The notes beneath the pieces are model-generated. The model searched no databases and was not told where the DNA came from. It worked only from the letters and a program-made list of their open reading frames with translations. A DNA stretch of 64,000 nt from an uncultured Prevotellaceae bacterium. GTDB taxonomy: Bacteria > Bacteroidota > Bacteroidia > Bacteroidales > Bacteroidaceae. The first letter of the stretch is position 1, and each line of letters begins with the position of its first letter. The stretch spans positions 349,522-413,521 of the forward strand of contig CAMKSE010000001.1 in the NCBI GenBank assembly GCA_946415365.1, written 5' to 3'. Made by a program: the position numbers and the translations under genes. Of this stretch, positions 8,651-17,151 are shown piece after piece.

Positions 8651-8764
8651 TAGATTAGCTCCAGAATATTTACTGTCTCCTCAACGATCTCACTACGATC
8701 TTTCCCCTCTTTAAGCTTTTCAAGGACTTTCTCAAAGAAACCTCAAAGATCCTCTTCTTCATCT
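8651..8764 (-). pseudogene. 3' remnant of a gene like that at 11064
   Basis: About 114 bases closely match 11064-11177, the 3' end of the intact 108-codon gene, with several substitutions and one frame change. No start region is present. It abuts a SprT remnant and appears to be a recombination scar. Confidence 0.75.
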
Positions 8765-8765
8765 C

Positions 8766-8850
8766 CTGGCATTTCCGCAACGAGAAGCCCAACACCAGTC
8801 GCTCACTCAAAGTCATCACATTCTTAAGAAACAATCTCCATTTATTCTAG
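8766..8850 (+). pseudogene. 3' remnant of a SprT gene
   Basis: 85 bases align without gaps to 7059-7143, the last 28 codons of the intact SprT gene, including its stop. Third-position differences suggest an old copy or import of a related allele. Confidence 0.8.
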
Positions 8851-8899
8851 TATCTGTTTCAAACTCATGAAAAATGAGGTGTCGGACAAAGATTTTCTC

Positions 8900-8927
8900 A
8901 AAAATGTTTGTTATATTAAACATTTTT
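8900..8927 (+). promoter_or_regulatory. Candidate HipB operator
   Basis: Perfect 10-bp inverted repeat AAAAATGTTT / AAACATTTTT with an 8-base spacer, ending three bases before the -7 box of hipBA. Such placement fits autorepression by HipB; the binding itself is inferred. Confidence 0.55.
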
Positions 8928-8930
8928 ATC

Positions 8931-8940
8931 TAACTTTGCA
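8931..8940 (+). promoter_or_regulatory. Promoter -7 box TAACTTTGCA of hipBA
   Basis: Good consensus match, 17 bases before the ATG of the HipB-like gene. Confidence 0.7.
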
Positions 8941-8957
8941 CTCGATAATTGACAATT

Positions 8958-9257
8958 ATGGGAAAGAATACATTCGGAAAGATGATGCCGAGGGCTTTGA
9001 CCCAGCAGCTGCAGCTCATGGGTGAACAGATTATGCTGGCACGAAAACGCAGGCATCTGTCTATGCAGGACATTGCAGACAGGGCAACGGTGACACGCCT
9101 GACTGTCTCCAAGGTAGAACATGGCGACCCTACGGTGTCCATGGGTATTTATGCGCGTGTACTCTTTGCATTGAATCTTGAAAAGGACATCTCGTTGCTC
9201 GCTGCCGATGATGCTCTTGGCCGTCAGCTTCAGGATGCAGAATTATTGAGAAAATGA
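8958..9257 (+). CDS. hipB: HipB-like XRE-family antitoxin/repressor
   Basis: 99 residues from the ATG at 8958. A Cro/C1 helix-turn-helix spans about 20-75 (IMLARKRRHLSMQDIADRAT, then TRLTVSKVEHGDPTVSMGIY). It overlaps the following HipA gene by four bases (ATGA), the normal arrangement of hipBA operons, in which HipB binds and inhibits HipA and represses the operon. A perfect inverted repeat over the promoter is a likely operator. The C-terminus is short and lacks an obvious extra domain. Confidence 0.85.
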   Translation: MGKNTFGKMMPRALTQQLQLMGEQIMLARKRRHLSMQDIADRATVTRLTVSKVEHGDPTVSMGIYARVLFALNLEKDISLLAADDALGRQLQDAELLRK

Positions 9258-10507
9258 AAAGGATAACGGTTTGCGCAGATTTCGATTTCCTTGCATCGTC
9301 GCAGGAGATTGGCACTTTGGGCTACGAACGCGTTCGCGGCAAGGATCACTTTGTCTTTGAGTATTCGCGCGAATGGCTGAAACAACATGGTGGTATCGTG
9401 TTGAGTGGCGACCTGATGAATATCCCATCCTTGCAACATCCTCGTGGCCCGGATAATGTGTTTGGTTTCGTCAAGGATTCCTTCCCCGACCGTTGGGGCC
9501 GGTTATTGCTCGACCGCAGGGAACGCCTGAAGGCGCAAGCGGAGGGAAGACCCGTGAGGATGCTCACCAACTACGATTATCTTACAGGCATTGAGGACTT
9601 CACACGCATGGGTGGCATACGCTATAAAAGTGACGACTCCGATGATTACATCAATGCGAGCGTAAAGTATCTTGTTCCCCCCATAGAGAGTCTTCGCGCA
9701 CTGTGTGATGCCTGTTATGAAATTGAGTCGGCTGAGGAACGTAACGAGTTGCCCGAGCAGCGTTGGATCGACCAGTTGATTGATCCAGGAACATCGCTTG
9801 GCGGCGCTCGCCCCAAAGCCAATGTCATAGATGCCGACGGCAAACTATATGTTGCAAAGTTCCCTTCAAAGAAAGATTTGGAGAATACGGAACTCATCGA
9901 GCACTTCTCACATCGATTGGCAGCAGCTGTTGGCATCAACGTGGCTCAGACGCGCACCATCAAGATTTCAAAAGACCGCGACCTGTTGCTTTCGGAGCGT
10001 TTTGACAGGACAATAGAAGGCCGTCGCATTCATTTTGCTTCAGCCATGTCGTTGCTTGGCTTGGAGGATGGTGCAGGCAGCAGCACAGGCAATGGCTATT
10101 TAGACATCGTGGATTTCATTCTTCAAGGGTGTGTGGACGTCCATCAGAACCTCAGGGAACTCTACCGCAGAGTGGCGTTTAACGTGATGTTTGGCAATAC
10201 CGATGACCACTTCCGCAATCACGGTTTCCTGCTCACCCCGAAAGGCTGGACACTATCGCCTGCATACGACATAAACCCTGGAACAAAGACACATCAATGC
10301 TTGCTAATCGATCAATACACGGAGCAGTCGGATGTCAAAACCCTGCTCGCTGCATGTAATCACTATATGTTGGAACAACAGGAAGCCGTCGAAATCATAG
10401 AGGAGGTTCGTAGCGTCATTAAAGACTGGCGTAAGATAGCCACAGAACTCCAGATACCCCATAAGATATTTACTCCCTATTGCAATCGATGGGATCAACG
10501 TCTTTAA
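9254..10507 (+). CDS. hipA: HipA-like Ser/Thr kinase toxin
   Basis: 417 residues, a usual HipA length. The N-terminal subdomain (FEYSREWLKQHGGIVLSGDL) is followed by the kinase core: SLGGARPKA in the Ser-loop, LYVAKFPSKKD with the ATP-contacting Lys, FNVMFGNTDDHFRNHGFLL as catalytic loop and LSPAYDINP as metal loop. All key residues appear intact. HipA kinases phosphorylate aminoacyl-tRNA synthetases or other targets and cause growth arrest unless held by HipB; the target here is unknown. The operon ends before a degenerate hairpin at 10514. Confidence 0.88.
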   Translation: MKRITVCADFDFLASSQEIGTLGYERVRGKDHFVFEYSREWLKQHGGIVLSGDLMNIPSLQHPRGPDNVFGFVKDSFPDRWGRLLLDRRERLKAQAEGRPVRMLTNYDYLTGIEDFTRMGGIRYKSDDSDDYINASVKYLVPPIESLRALCDACYEIESAEERNELPEQRWIDQLIDPGTSLGGARPKANVIDADGKLYVAKFPSKKDLENTELIEHFSHRLAAAVGINVAQTRTIKISKDRDLLLSERFDRTIEGRRIHFASAMSLLGLEDGAGSSTGNGYLDIVDFILQGCVDVHQNLRELYRRVAFNVMFGNTDDHFRNHGFLLTPKGWTLSPAYDINPGTKTHQCLLIDQYTEQSDVKTLLAACNHYMLEQQEAVEIIEEVRSVIKDWRKIATELQIPHKIFTPYCNRWDQRL

Positions 10508-10513
10508 ACATTT

Positions 10514-10543
10514 TCTCCCTCATATCTTTGGTGGTTTGAGGGG
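10514..10543 (+). terminator. Degenerate hairpin of the CTCARA-N10-TYTGAG family
   Basis: Recognisable by TCTTTGGTGGTTTGAGGGG, but the left arm has changed to CTCCCTCATA, leaving only about six pairs. It follows the hipA stop. Confidence 0.5.
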
Positions 10544-10654
10544 AATTTCAATTAGAAGAATATCCTGAAGTACACCAGACACTATCTATATCTATAAATA
10601 TGTTCCTGAAATATATTCTTTTTCGTACAATTATGAAAAATAAAATACAAGAGT

Positions 10655-10912
10655 ATGAAATACGTTCTGACTTTCATAAAGAGTTTCATCTTCAGCTTTC
10701 TCCTGACCTATTTCGCCATAGACGTGTGGCGACTGGCCACAGGAGATCTCCTGCCATTGAGGAAAAAGGGTATCCTGGTGGAATGGTTGGTTCATTCCAA
10801 AAAGGAATATAATGACACTGTCACAGAATCAGTAGACAGGCACACCTACACAGGGTTCAGGATCACCTACACTTACCACGAACCACTCCTGTTCAACAAT
10901 CATGAACGATAA
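10655..10912 (+). CDS. Small membrane-anchored protein, unknown
   Basis: 85 residues. One hydrophobic segment near the N-terminus (FIFSFLLTYFAIDVW) would anchor it in the membrane with a polar C-terminal tail. I do not recognise a family. No strong promoter box precedes it, although the ATG has AAGAGT upstream. It lies between hipBA and a gene on the other strand; a small phage- or toxin-related membrane protein is possible but unsupported. Confidence 0.45.
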   Translation: MKYVLTFIKSFIFSFLLTYFAIDVWRLATGDLLPLRKKGILVEWLVHSKKEYNDTVTESVDRHTYTGFRITYTYHEPLLFNNHER

Positions 10913-11026
10913 CCACTTTTCCCCTCAATTCCTGCCAAATCCATGAAAAATGCTTGATTAAGTTTGAAGATTTCTATACAGTGTACCCTGAGAAGTGGCC
11001 AGATGAATGGAAATAGTAACAAATAA

Positions 11027-11049
11027 GAGCAGCCAATCAATGACTGCTC
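11027..11049 (-). terminator. Hairpin terminator of the 11064 gene
   Basis: On the minus strand GAGCAG / CTGCTC pair around an 11-base loop and are followed by TTATTTG, 15 bases past the stop. Confidence 0.5.
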
Positions 11050-11063
11050 ATTATTAATGCTCG

Positions 11064-11390
11064 TTAGAGTAGCTCCAGAATATTTACGGTCTCCTCAACG
11101 ATCTCACGACGGTCTTTCCCCTCTTTAAGCTTTCCAAGGACTTTCTCAAAGAAACCTCTAAGATCCTCATCTTCATCGCATTCTTGATCTGCAATCTGAT
11201 CTACAGTGAGTTTCCCATCCAGCAAAGCCTCAATGCGTGCCCGCTTGATGCTCTCCCTGATCCTTACCCTCTCATTAAATGCTGCGTCATACTCACCAGG
11301 ATTCATATCATCCGTAGGGTTTGGACACAGTTTGTTGAGTTCCTTCTCAAATTCCTCACGAGTGCACAATGCTAATTCTTCTAACTTCAT
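11064..11390 (-). CDS. Small acidic protein, unknown; partly duplicated
   Basis: 108 residues from the ATG at 11390 (MKLEELALCTREEF), preferred over an in-frame start at 11465 because the extra residues are low-complexity and basic. The protein is charged, helical in appearance, and has no recognised domain (LTVDQIADQECDEDEDLRGF, KLKEGKDRREIVEETVN). It is the only minus-strand gene between 4.5 and 38 kb. Its 3' third also exists as a damaged copy at 8651-8764, so this gene has been involved in local duplication or deletion. Confidence 0.6.
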   Translation of the reverse strand: MKLEELALCTREEFEKELNKLCPNPTDDMNPGEYDAAFNERVRIRESIKRARIEALLDGKLTVDQIADQECDEDEDLRGFFEKVLGKLKEGKDRREIVEETVNILELL

Positions 11391-11607
11391 AATTTTACTG
11401 TTTTTTGAGTTACTACTATTTCTAAATCTAAGCTCAAGTATATATTTATAGGTCATTTTGATCATTACTATTTATATCTATAAATAAAACACCATATTCC
11501 GCCAGATTTCATAAACTTACCATCAGAAACATTCATTAAAACACGATCGACGTTGATTTATACCTATACACTTGACTCTTTTCTTTGGAGAAGTAAATTT
11601 CATACCT

Positions 11608-11617
11608 TACCTTTGCA
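11608..11617 (+). promoter_or_regulatory. Promoter -7 box TACCTTTGCA with structured leader
   Basis: Consensus box 171 bases before the AAA+ gene. The leader carries two small hairpins, AACCAG/CTGGTT (11665-11681) and GTAGTCAG/CTGGCTAC (11705-11726), so some control at RNA level is possible. No convincing coding sequence was seen in it. Confidence 0.55.
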
Positions 11618-11788
11618 CTCGAACAAAAGTTCAAGCGCTCATTGACTTACTGATACACCCACAAAACCAGAATGGCTGGTTTCTCAGACTTCACAGTTTA
11701 TTTGGTAGTCAGTACCCTCTGGCTACGGATCTCCTTCAGTTCCTCTCGATATTAATACTATACATTATTATTTTTTAAATTAAAACAA

Positions 11789-13111
11789 ATGACAAACCAG
11801 ACAGTATTCGATAACATGACGATTGTTAACGCATTGATTCACATCATCAAGCAAGCACTGAATTCTCACCTTTCTGATGAATTCTGGAAAAACTGTGAAA
11901 CACAATTGGCCTACCTTCGCTCCCAACTCGGTCTGACGAATTATCAGATACTCTTTGTATCTATGCTCGTTGAACGAAACTGCGGGATGAGTTGTTATGA
12001 TTTTGCCTCATATCTCGATATTACGAGCTTTGAGCTTAGGACCCATGAAAACGAACTCAAAGAGTTGGTCGAAAAGAATTGGGTAACTCTAGATGTAGAC
12101 AATTTAACTGAGGAAATAGAGTATAAGTTGGAACCTGCAGCAGAGATAGCACTTATAAACAACCAGGTATTCGTACCAAAAGATGCTGTTTCCTCCACAG
12201 ATGCGGAACCAAACATTGAAGATATTGACGATAGCTTTGACAGCTACGACTACAATGATGGCGACGCAGCCGAGAACACCCTCTTTACGTGGAGAAGCCA
12301 TGAAGAGATAAAAAAGAAGTCACTCTTCTTCAATCCTTCAGAGCAGCAGCAAATTAAGCAGCTGACCAGTCTGCTAGGTATTAGGAAATTTCGCTCCATA
12401 CAGCGTCGACTTGAAACAGAGGGCATGCGCAAAGGTTTTGCTTGTCTGTTCTATGGTGGACCTGGAACGGGAAAGACTGAGACCGTGTTACAGATAGCTC
12501 GTCAGACGGGGCGCGACATTATACAAGTTGACTTCTCCACACTACGCTGCAAATGGGTAGGAGATAGTGAGAAGAACATTAGGAAAGTCTTCGCCTACTA
12601 TCGCAATCTCTGCGATAATTCAGAAGTGATGCCTATACTGTTCTTCAACGAGGCTGATGCTATCATCAGCAAGCGCATGGAGAATGTAAGGACTTCTGCA
12701 GATAGGATGGAAAACACCATGCAGAACATCATTCTGCAAGAGTTGGAGGACCTCGATGGTATACTTATTGCCACCACCAACCTCACGTCCAACCTCGACA
12801 GAGCCTTTGAGCGACGTTTTCTTTATAAGATAGAGTTTCATAAGCCTGAGCTGGCAGTGAAGGCCAAGATATGGAATTCCATGCTGAAGAAAATCAGCAA
12901 GAAAGATGCCTGTTACCTGGCAACTCAGTTCGACCTCTCTGGTGGTCAGATTGAGAATATCGCTCGTAAGAGCACTGTCCAATATGTTCTCTCAGGCAAA
13001 TATGCCACCTTGAATGAAATCGAGGATTTCTGTCGCTTAGAGACCCTTGAAAACAGTCAACACCCTCACCGAATTGCTGGTTTCTCGGCGTACACCGAGA
13101 AAGTAGAATAA
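11789..13111 (+). CDS. AAA+ ATPase (FtsH/CDC48-like core)
   Basis: 440 residues. The N-terminal 170 residues are a helical, acidic region with no recognised domain (GDAAENTLFTW and a DDSFDSYDYNDGDA linker). The AAA+ core follows: Walker A GGPGTGKTE, Walker B PILFFNEADAI (Asn where Asp is usual, N-E in place of D-E), sensor 1 IATTNLTSNLD, and an arginine finger motif AFERRFLYK. The Asp-to-Asn change in Walker B is notable but the Glu is kept. No protease domain is fused. It has its own promoter with a long structured leader and no partner gene in the same unit, so its substrate is unknown. Confidence 0.82.
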   Translation: MTNQTVFDNMTIVNALIHIIKQALNSHLSDEFWKNCETQLAYLRSQLGLTNYQILFVSMLVERNCGMSCYDFASYLDITSFELRTHENELKELVEKNWVTLDVDNLTEEIEYKLEPAAEIALINNQVFVPKDAVSSTDAEPNIEDIDDSFDSYDYNDGDAAENTLFTWRSHEEIKKKSLFFNPSEQQQIKQLTSLLGIRKFRSIQRRLETEGMRKGFACLFYGGPGTGKTETVLQIARQTGRDIIQVDFSTLRCKWVGDSEKNIRKVFAYYRNLCDNSEVMPILFFNEADAIISKRMENVRTSADRMENTMQNIILQELEDLDGILIATTNLTSNLDRAFERRFLYKIEFHKPELAVKAKIWNSMLKKISKKDACYLATQFDLSGGQIENIARKSTVQYVLSGKYATLNEIEDFCRLETLENSQHPHRIAGFSAYTEKVE

Positions 13112-13242
13112 ACAGGTCGAAGATAGGCTGCATCTCGAAAAAACTCAAATATTATTTGGTTTTTTGCTCGATTTAGATAACTTTCTCACGCTCAAGAATG
13201 CAAATTTATTTGTATTCTCTTCGCTTAATCGAAATTTTGCAC

Positions 13243-13250
13243 TATCTTTG
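13243..13250 (+). promoter_or_regulatory. Promoter -7 box TATCTTTG
   Basis: Consensus box about 44 bases before the ATG of the Sel1 gene. The gap 13112-13293 shows no clear GC-rich terminator. Confidence 0.65.
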
Positions 13251-13293
13251 TCACGTGATTATTAACTTAAAACAAATATAGCTTACAAAAAAT

Positions 13294-15669
13294 ATGACAA
13301 TCAGTGAACACCAGACAGCTTTAAGAATCAGCGCGATGCATCTGCGACTGATGGACCATGTGGAACAATATGAAGTGTTTCTTCAGCATATGCTTGACTA
13401 TATAAAAACATATAAAGAGCATATGCCTGACGAGGTGTTTAGAGCTTTGGAGGATGGTCTCAAGAGCCACGAACGTATGGCCAATATCGAAAACGCCTTG
13501 TCGTCACGCTTCATTCGCATAGAGCGTCGCGAGAAGGATCGTATCTACGATACTGAGACCGAGGGTTACTACCAGGTGGTATTGGGTTTCGATGATGGTG
13601 GCGAGGAGCCCGTACATTTCGATAAGAAGCAGGATCAGTTGCTCTATATCCTCATGGCACTCTGCTCCTTGAAGAACGGTCTCTTTGCCGACTTCTTTAA
13701 AAAGAAAGAAACCGACATTCGTGAAGTTGTGAGTCGGCTTATCGATCTCATCTGGCCCAATGCCCGTAAAAATGGTGATTATGATAACATCATTACCAAC
13801 CTTAATCCCAATGTCTATTTTACCGACATAGTCCAGAAGATGAAGGCTCCCATCGAAAAGTGTGTCATTCCTCATGGCGATGCCGACGAACTACTATGGT
13901 TCCTGCCCTTCACCCACAAATTTGGTCTGAAGCGCATCTACATGATGCGAATGCTCCCCACCAGCATCTTCTATCCCAAGGAGTTTCAGGACATTGTTGA
14001 TGCCCTGCCTAATGCTTCCAACTATATGGATCTGAGCTCTAAGATGCCCAACAAACCCCTCGAGGGATTTGAGAACATCGACAATGTTCAGATGCACGAA
14101 GCGATGCTCAAGGAGGCCGAAGCTGGCAATGTGGAAGCCATGAATGTCGTAGCCGGCAATTATAACTGGGGCACAGGTGTCATGCAGGATGAAATGAAAG
14201 CCTTCAGTTGGTGGAAGAAGGCTGCTGACCTTGGACACGACGAATCCCAATATTACGTTGGAGCTTTTTATGGCACCGGCGATGTCATACCACAGGACTA
14301 TAAGAAGGCTTTCAAGTACTTCTATAAAGCTGCCCAACAAGGGCATATCGATGCTATCTTCCAGGTTGGCACATTCTTGCGTCACGGATATGGTCAGAAG
14401 AAGCGACCGCGTAAGGCCCTCTATTACTTTGAGCAGGCAGCAGCTCAAGGTCACATCGAAGCCGCTAAAAATGCTGCCTGGATGTGTTACTATGGCGAAA
14501 ATGTCGACCAGGACTATCCCAAGGCCCTCCACTATTATCTGCAGTTGGCAGAGCAGGATGTCGATGAGGCTTACTGGCATCTCGCCGACAGTTATCTCAA
14601 CGGTCATGGTCATGAGAAAGATGAGGCCAAAGGATGGGAATGGATAGAGAAAGGCATCAATAAAGGCTTTAATGATCTTTATTGTTTGGCAGGACTCCAG
14701 CTATACAACAATAAGCAATACGATGATGCCTATGTAGCACTCAGCGCTGCTGCCGAACGAGGTGTTAATACCTTCAAACTCCTGGCCATCATAAACCTGA
14801 AGGAACTCGCAGGCAGTAAAACACGCGAGGAAGCCATCGACTGGTTGCTCAAAGGTGTAAAGGAAGGACATCAAGACTGTCAGGATATGATGCATGAGCT
14901 ATTCCCTGTCGAGCTGAAGGAATACTATCATCAGAAGAAGGAATACAACATTCCCAACAAGATCTTCCTCTTGAAGCTCGTTATGGGCAGCTTGGGTTCT
15001 GATAATGACAGGGAGCTGTTCCTCAACCTCGTCGATGCTTACCGTGAAGTGTTCTTCGATAACTATATTCAGGAAATCAATAAGCAACTCAGCATTCATC
15101 GCCCCTCAACCGATGATGGTGGCAATGGCGATGGCCGCAGGCATATCATTGTCCGTAAGTCCGACTCCAACAAAGTAGGTTACGAAATCGTTATCATCCT
15201 CGCCAACGGTACTGAAGTGGTGGTCAATGGTATCAATGCTAATAGCCTTATGATCTATCTCCTCGCTATCATCTGCTCTTACAAGAGTGGCTACACCACC
15301 GAAATGGCCAAGAGCGATGCATGCTTACCCATTATCTCCCAACTCTACAAGATGGTGGTGCCAGGCAGAAAAGACAGCGAGTTTAGGCTCTTCGTTGAGA
15401 ACTTTTTAAATCCTGATGCTGGTAACAATTACTACAAGCATTATTCCTATCTCGTTGGCCAAGCCATCAGGAATGCTGTTGGTACAAACGACAATCCAGA
15501 TTACTACCTGTTTGATAAAGTTGTGTTGAAAAATCGGAAGATACTCCGTCGCATGTTGATCGATGCTGAAGATATCGAATTACCTTCAGAACTGATTAAG
15601 CTGGCTCAGGTTATGCCAGATGCATTGAATGTTCTTAACCTGTCTGATAAGCAGGAAATTATGGAATAG
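13294..15669 (+). CDS. Sel1-repeat protein with two copies of a novel flanking domain
   Basis: 791 residues, no signal peptide. The middle (about 265-560) is a run of Sel1-like repeats (EAGNVEAMNVVAGNYNWGTG, KAFSWWKKAADLGHDESQY, KAFKYFYKAAQQGHIDA), a superhelical protein-binding scaffold. On either side sits a divergent copy of one roughly 150-residue domain: YYQVVLGFDDGGEEPVHF near 90 and YEIVIILANGTEVVVN near 630, each followed by a helical L-Y-rich stretch. The same domain makes up the whole of the 15809 and 63303 proteins. The gene has its own promoter and terminator and is followed by the 15809/sigma operon, suggesting a joint role; that role is not known. Confidence 0.75.
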   Translation: MTISEHQTALRISAMHLRLMDHVEQYEVFLQHMLDYIKTYKEHMPDEVFRALEDGLKSHERMANIENALSSRFIRIERREKDRIYDTETEGYYQVVLGFDDGGEEPVHFDKKQDQLLYILMALCSLKNGLFADFFKKKETDIREVVSRLIDLIWPNARKNGDYDNIITNLNPNVYFTDIVQKMKAPIEKCVIPHGDADELLWFLPFTHKFGLKRIYMMRMLPTSIFYPKEFQDIVDALPNASNYMDLSSKMPNKPLEGFENIDNVQMHEAMLKEAEAGNVEAMNVVAGNYNWGTGVMQDEMKAFSWWKKAADLGHDESQYYVGAFYGTGDVIPQDYKKAFKYFYKAAQQGHIDAIFQVGTFLRHGYGQKKRPRKALYYFEQAAAQGHIEAAKNAAWMCYYGENVDQDYPKALHYYLQLAEQDVDEAYWHLADSYLNGHGHEKDEAKGWEWIEKGINKGFNDLYCLAGLQLYNNKQYDDAYVALSAAAERGVNTFKLLAIINLKELAGSKTREEAIDWLLKGVKEGHQDCQDMMHELFPVELKEYYHQKKEYNIPNKIFLLKLVMGSLGSDNDRELFLNLVDAYREVFFDNYIQEINKQLSIHRPSTDDGGNGDGRRHIIVRKSDSNKVGYEIVIILANGTEVVVNGINANSLMIYLLAIICSYKSGYTTEMAKSDACLPIISQLYKMVVPGRKDSEFRLFVENFLNPDAGNNYYKHYSYLVGQAIRNAVGTNDNPDYYLFDKVVLKNRKILRRMLIDAEDIELPSELIKLAQVMPDALNVLNLSDKQEIME

Positions 15670-15706
15670 TCTGTAGCTTGTTCACATAATTTGTATACCT
15701 ATACAT

Positions 15707-15740
15707 TGGGCACTTTTCAAACGAAGGGTGCCCATTTCTT
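15707..15740 (+). terminator. Rho-independent terminator
   Basis: Stem GGGCAC / GTGCCC followed by ATTTCTTCTTAATTTT, 38 bases after the Sel1 stop. Confidence 0.7.
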
Positions 15741-15742
15741 CT

Positions 15743-15752
15743 TAATTTTGCA
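15743..15752 (+). promoter_or_regulatory. Promoter -7 box TAATTTTGCA
   Basis: Consensus box for the 15809/sigma operon, right after the terminator; the leader is about 50 bases. Confidence 0.65.
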
Positions 15753-15808
15753 CCATGAAATCCGAGGATAGTCCAAGGGTGCAAGTAAAAAAAACAGGTA
15801 TATAAAAT

Positions 15809-16360
15809 ATGAATACAAGAGTAACAGAATTAATTAACAAGATGACTGCCGAGGAGATGCGTCAGCGCCTGGCAGAGTACATGGAGTCTGATGTCAACCT
15901 CATGCCACGCCTCGTGGCTGTTAAGGTGCGTCTTAGTCGTGAGTCCTCGACCAGACACCGCTACGATGTGGTTCTCGTCGACGAAGATGGTGGTGAGACC
16001 ATTGTAAAGTTTCGCGACCGCTACTCGCGCCTTGTGTACATCTACACACTTCTCCGTCCTCAGGGCTTCCAGCGTCGTGCTGCAGCCTCCAACGATTATC
16101 GCGAGCTTCGCCAGCTCTTCTCTAAGCTCTATTTCGCCAATGGCGATGCCCTTGTCCGCACCATCGAGACTACAGGCTATGACCAATTCATCAGCCAATA
16201 CGTGGCCCAGTCGCGCAAGGCTGTGCGCCAGTCCTCTCCACTGGCCTCACCCTTTGCCATCGACTATCCTCAGTCCCACTGTGGCAAGTTGCTCATCCCC
16301 TTCGTTGCCCAGGGCGGAACCGTCGACTTCGATGCCTCACTCAGCAATCACAAAGTATAA
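15809..16360 (+). CDS. Single-domain protein of the Sel1/sigma-linked novel family
   Basis: 183 residues, soluble. It aligns by eye with the 63303 protein over its whole length: a helical start (MTAEEMRQRLAEYMESD versus MSSEERDTLLAAYMEKD), a beta hairpin (YDVVLVDEDGGETIVKF versus YDIIVILEDDQEVPLHF), then VYIYTLLRPQGF versus VYALLHPRGF. Weaker copies flank the Sel1 repeats of the previous gene. I know no name for this domain. It is 21 bases upstream of a sigma factor and surely co-transcribed, so a role in regulating or partnering that sigma factor is a reasonable guess. Confidence 0.7.
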   Translation: MNTRVTELINKMTAEEMRQRLAEYMESDVNLMPRLVAVKVRLSRESSTRHRYDVVLVDEDGGETIVKFRDRYSRLVYIYTLLRPQGFQRRAAASNDYRELRQLFSKLYFANGDALVRTIETTGYDQFISQYVAQSRKAVRQSSPLASPFAIDYPQSHCGKLLIPFVAQGGTVDFDASLSNHKV

Positions 16361-16381
16361 CCGCATAAAAACTATTAGGCT

Positions 16382-17068
16382 ATGTACAAGAACGGTAAGA
16401 ACATTATCATCATCGACCGCAACGTAAACTGTGTCGACGCTATCCTTAGCGACACTAGTAAGACTAAGCCCCTCAGCAATGAGGAGGAACATCAGCTCTG
16501 GATGCTCATGCAGCAGGGCAGTGAGCGCGCTCGTACTCGTCTCATCGAGTCTAACTTGCGCTACGCGGTAAGCGTGGCCAAGCGCTATATCCCTTCAGGC
16601 GCAGCTCTTGAAGACCTCATCCTTGCCGGCTGGGAAGGACTTACTCTGGCAGCTGATAAGTTCAATGGCTCCCTTGGTTTCCGTTTCATCTCTTTCGCTG
16701 ATTGGTATGTGAAGAACGAGATCCGCAAGACGGCCTACGACTACATCAACCACAATCTCATCTCGATCGATGAGCCAGTTGATGTCGATGATGAGAGTAG
16801 TGATGCTCGCATAGACTTCCTTCCCTCTGACAGTAATATGTCGCCCGACTGGGACATCCTCTACTCCGAAGCCCTCGACAGTCTGGTTGAGCGAGCCGAA
16901 AAGCACCAGTGTGGCGCAGGTCATCTGGTAGGCGCTCTCCATCAGATGCTTCAGAAAGGCTACTCCACCTCCGACTTTGCCCGTCACTACAACCTCGACG
17001 AGCACCAGATGTCGCGCCTCATCGACATCATCAGTCAAGAATCATCCCCCGTCCCCATTACCACATAG
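16382..17068 (+). CDS. Sigma-70 family RNA polymerase sigma factor
   Basis: 228 residues. Sigma region 1.2/2 is clear: LSNEEEHQLWMLMQQGSERA, RLIESNLRYAVSVAKRYI, LEDLILAGWEGLTLAADKF and FRFISFADWYVKNEIRK, as in primary-type factors. Region 3 is short and the C-terminal helix-turn-helix (STSDFARHYNLDEHQMSRL) is atypical, so promoter recognition may differ from RpoD. It is encoded with the 15809 protein. Together with the proteins at 3331, 38069 and 61429 it is one of four sigma-like factors in the window; the regulon is unknown. Confidence 0.82.
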   Translation: MYKNGKNIIIIDRNVNCVDAILSDTSKTKPLSNEEEHQLWMLMQQGSERARTRLIESNLRYAVSVAKRYIPSGAALEDLILAGWEGLTLAADKFNGSLGFRFISFADWYVKNEIRKTAYDYINHNLISIDEPVDVDDESSDARIDFLPSDSNMSPDWDILYSEALDSLVERAEKHQCGAGHLVGALHQMLQKGYSTSDFARHYNLDEHQMSRLIDIISQESSPVPITT

Positions 17069-17074
17069 CCACAT

Positions 17075-17107
17075 TTTCTCCTCAAATCCTTGGTGGTTGA
17101 GGAGAAA
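17075..17107 (+). terminator. Hairpin of the CTCARA-N10-TYTGAG family
   Basis: 11-bp stem TTTCTCCTCAA / TTGAGGAGAAA with the loop ATCCTTGGTGG, six bases after the sigma stop; the stem sequence again differs from the other copies while pairing is kept. Confidence 0.75.
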
Positions 17108-17111
17108 TGTT

Positions 17112-17121
17112 TATCTTTGCA
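17112..17121 (+). promoter_or_regulatory. Promoter -7 box TATCTTTGCA
   Basis: Exact consensus, 30 bases before the beta-flower gene and four bases after the hairpin. Confidence 0.75.
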
Positions 17122-17151
17122 ACATATTTATTAACTTAAACACTTACAATT

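Noticed and set aside
11572..11778. 68-codon frame in the leader of the AAA+ gene
   Set aside because: It starts upstream of the promoter box and has no motif.
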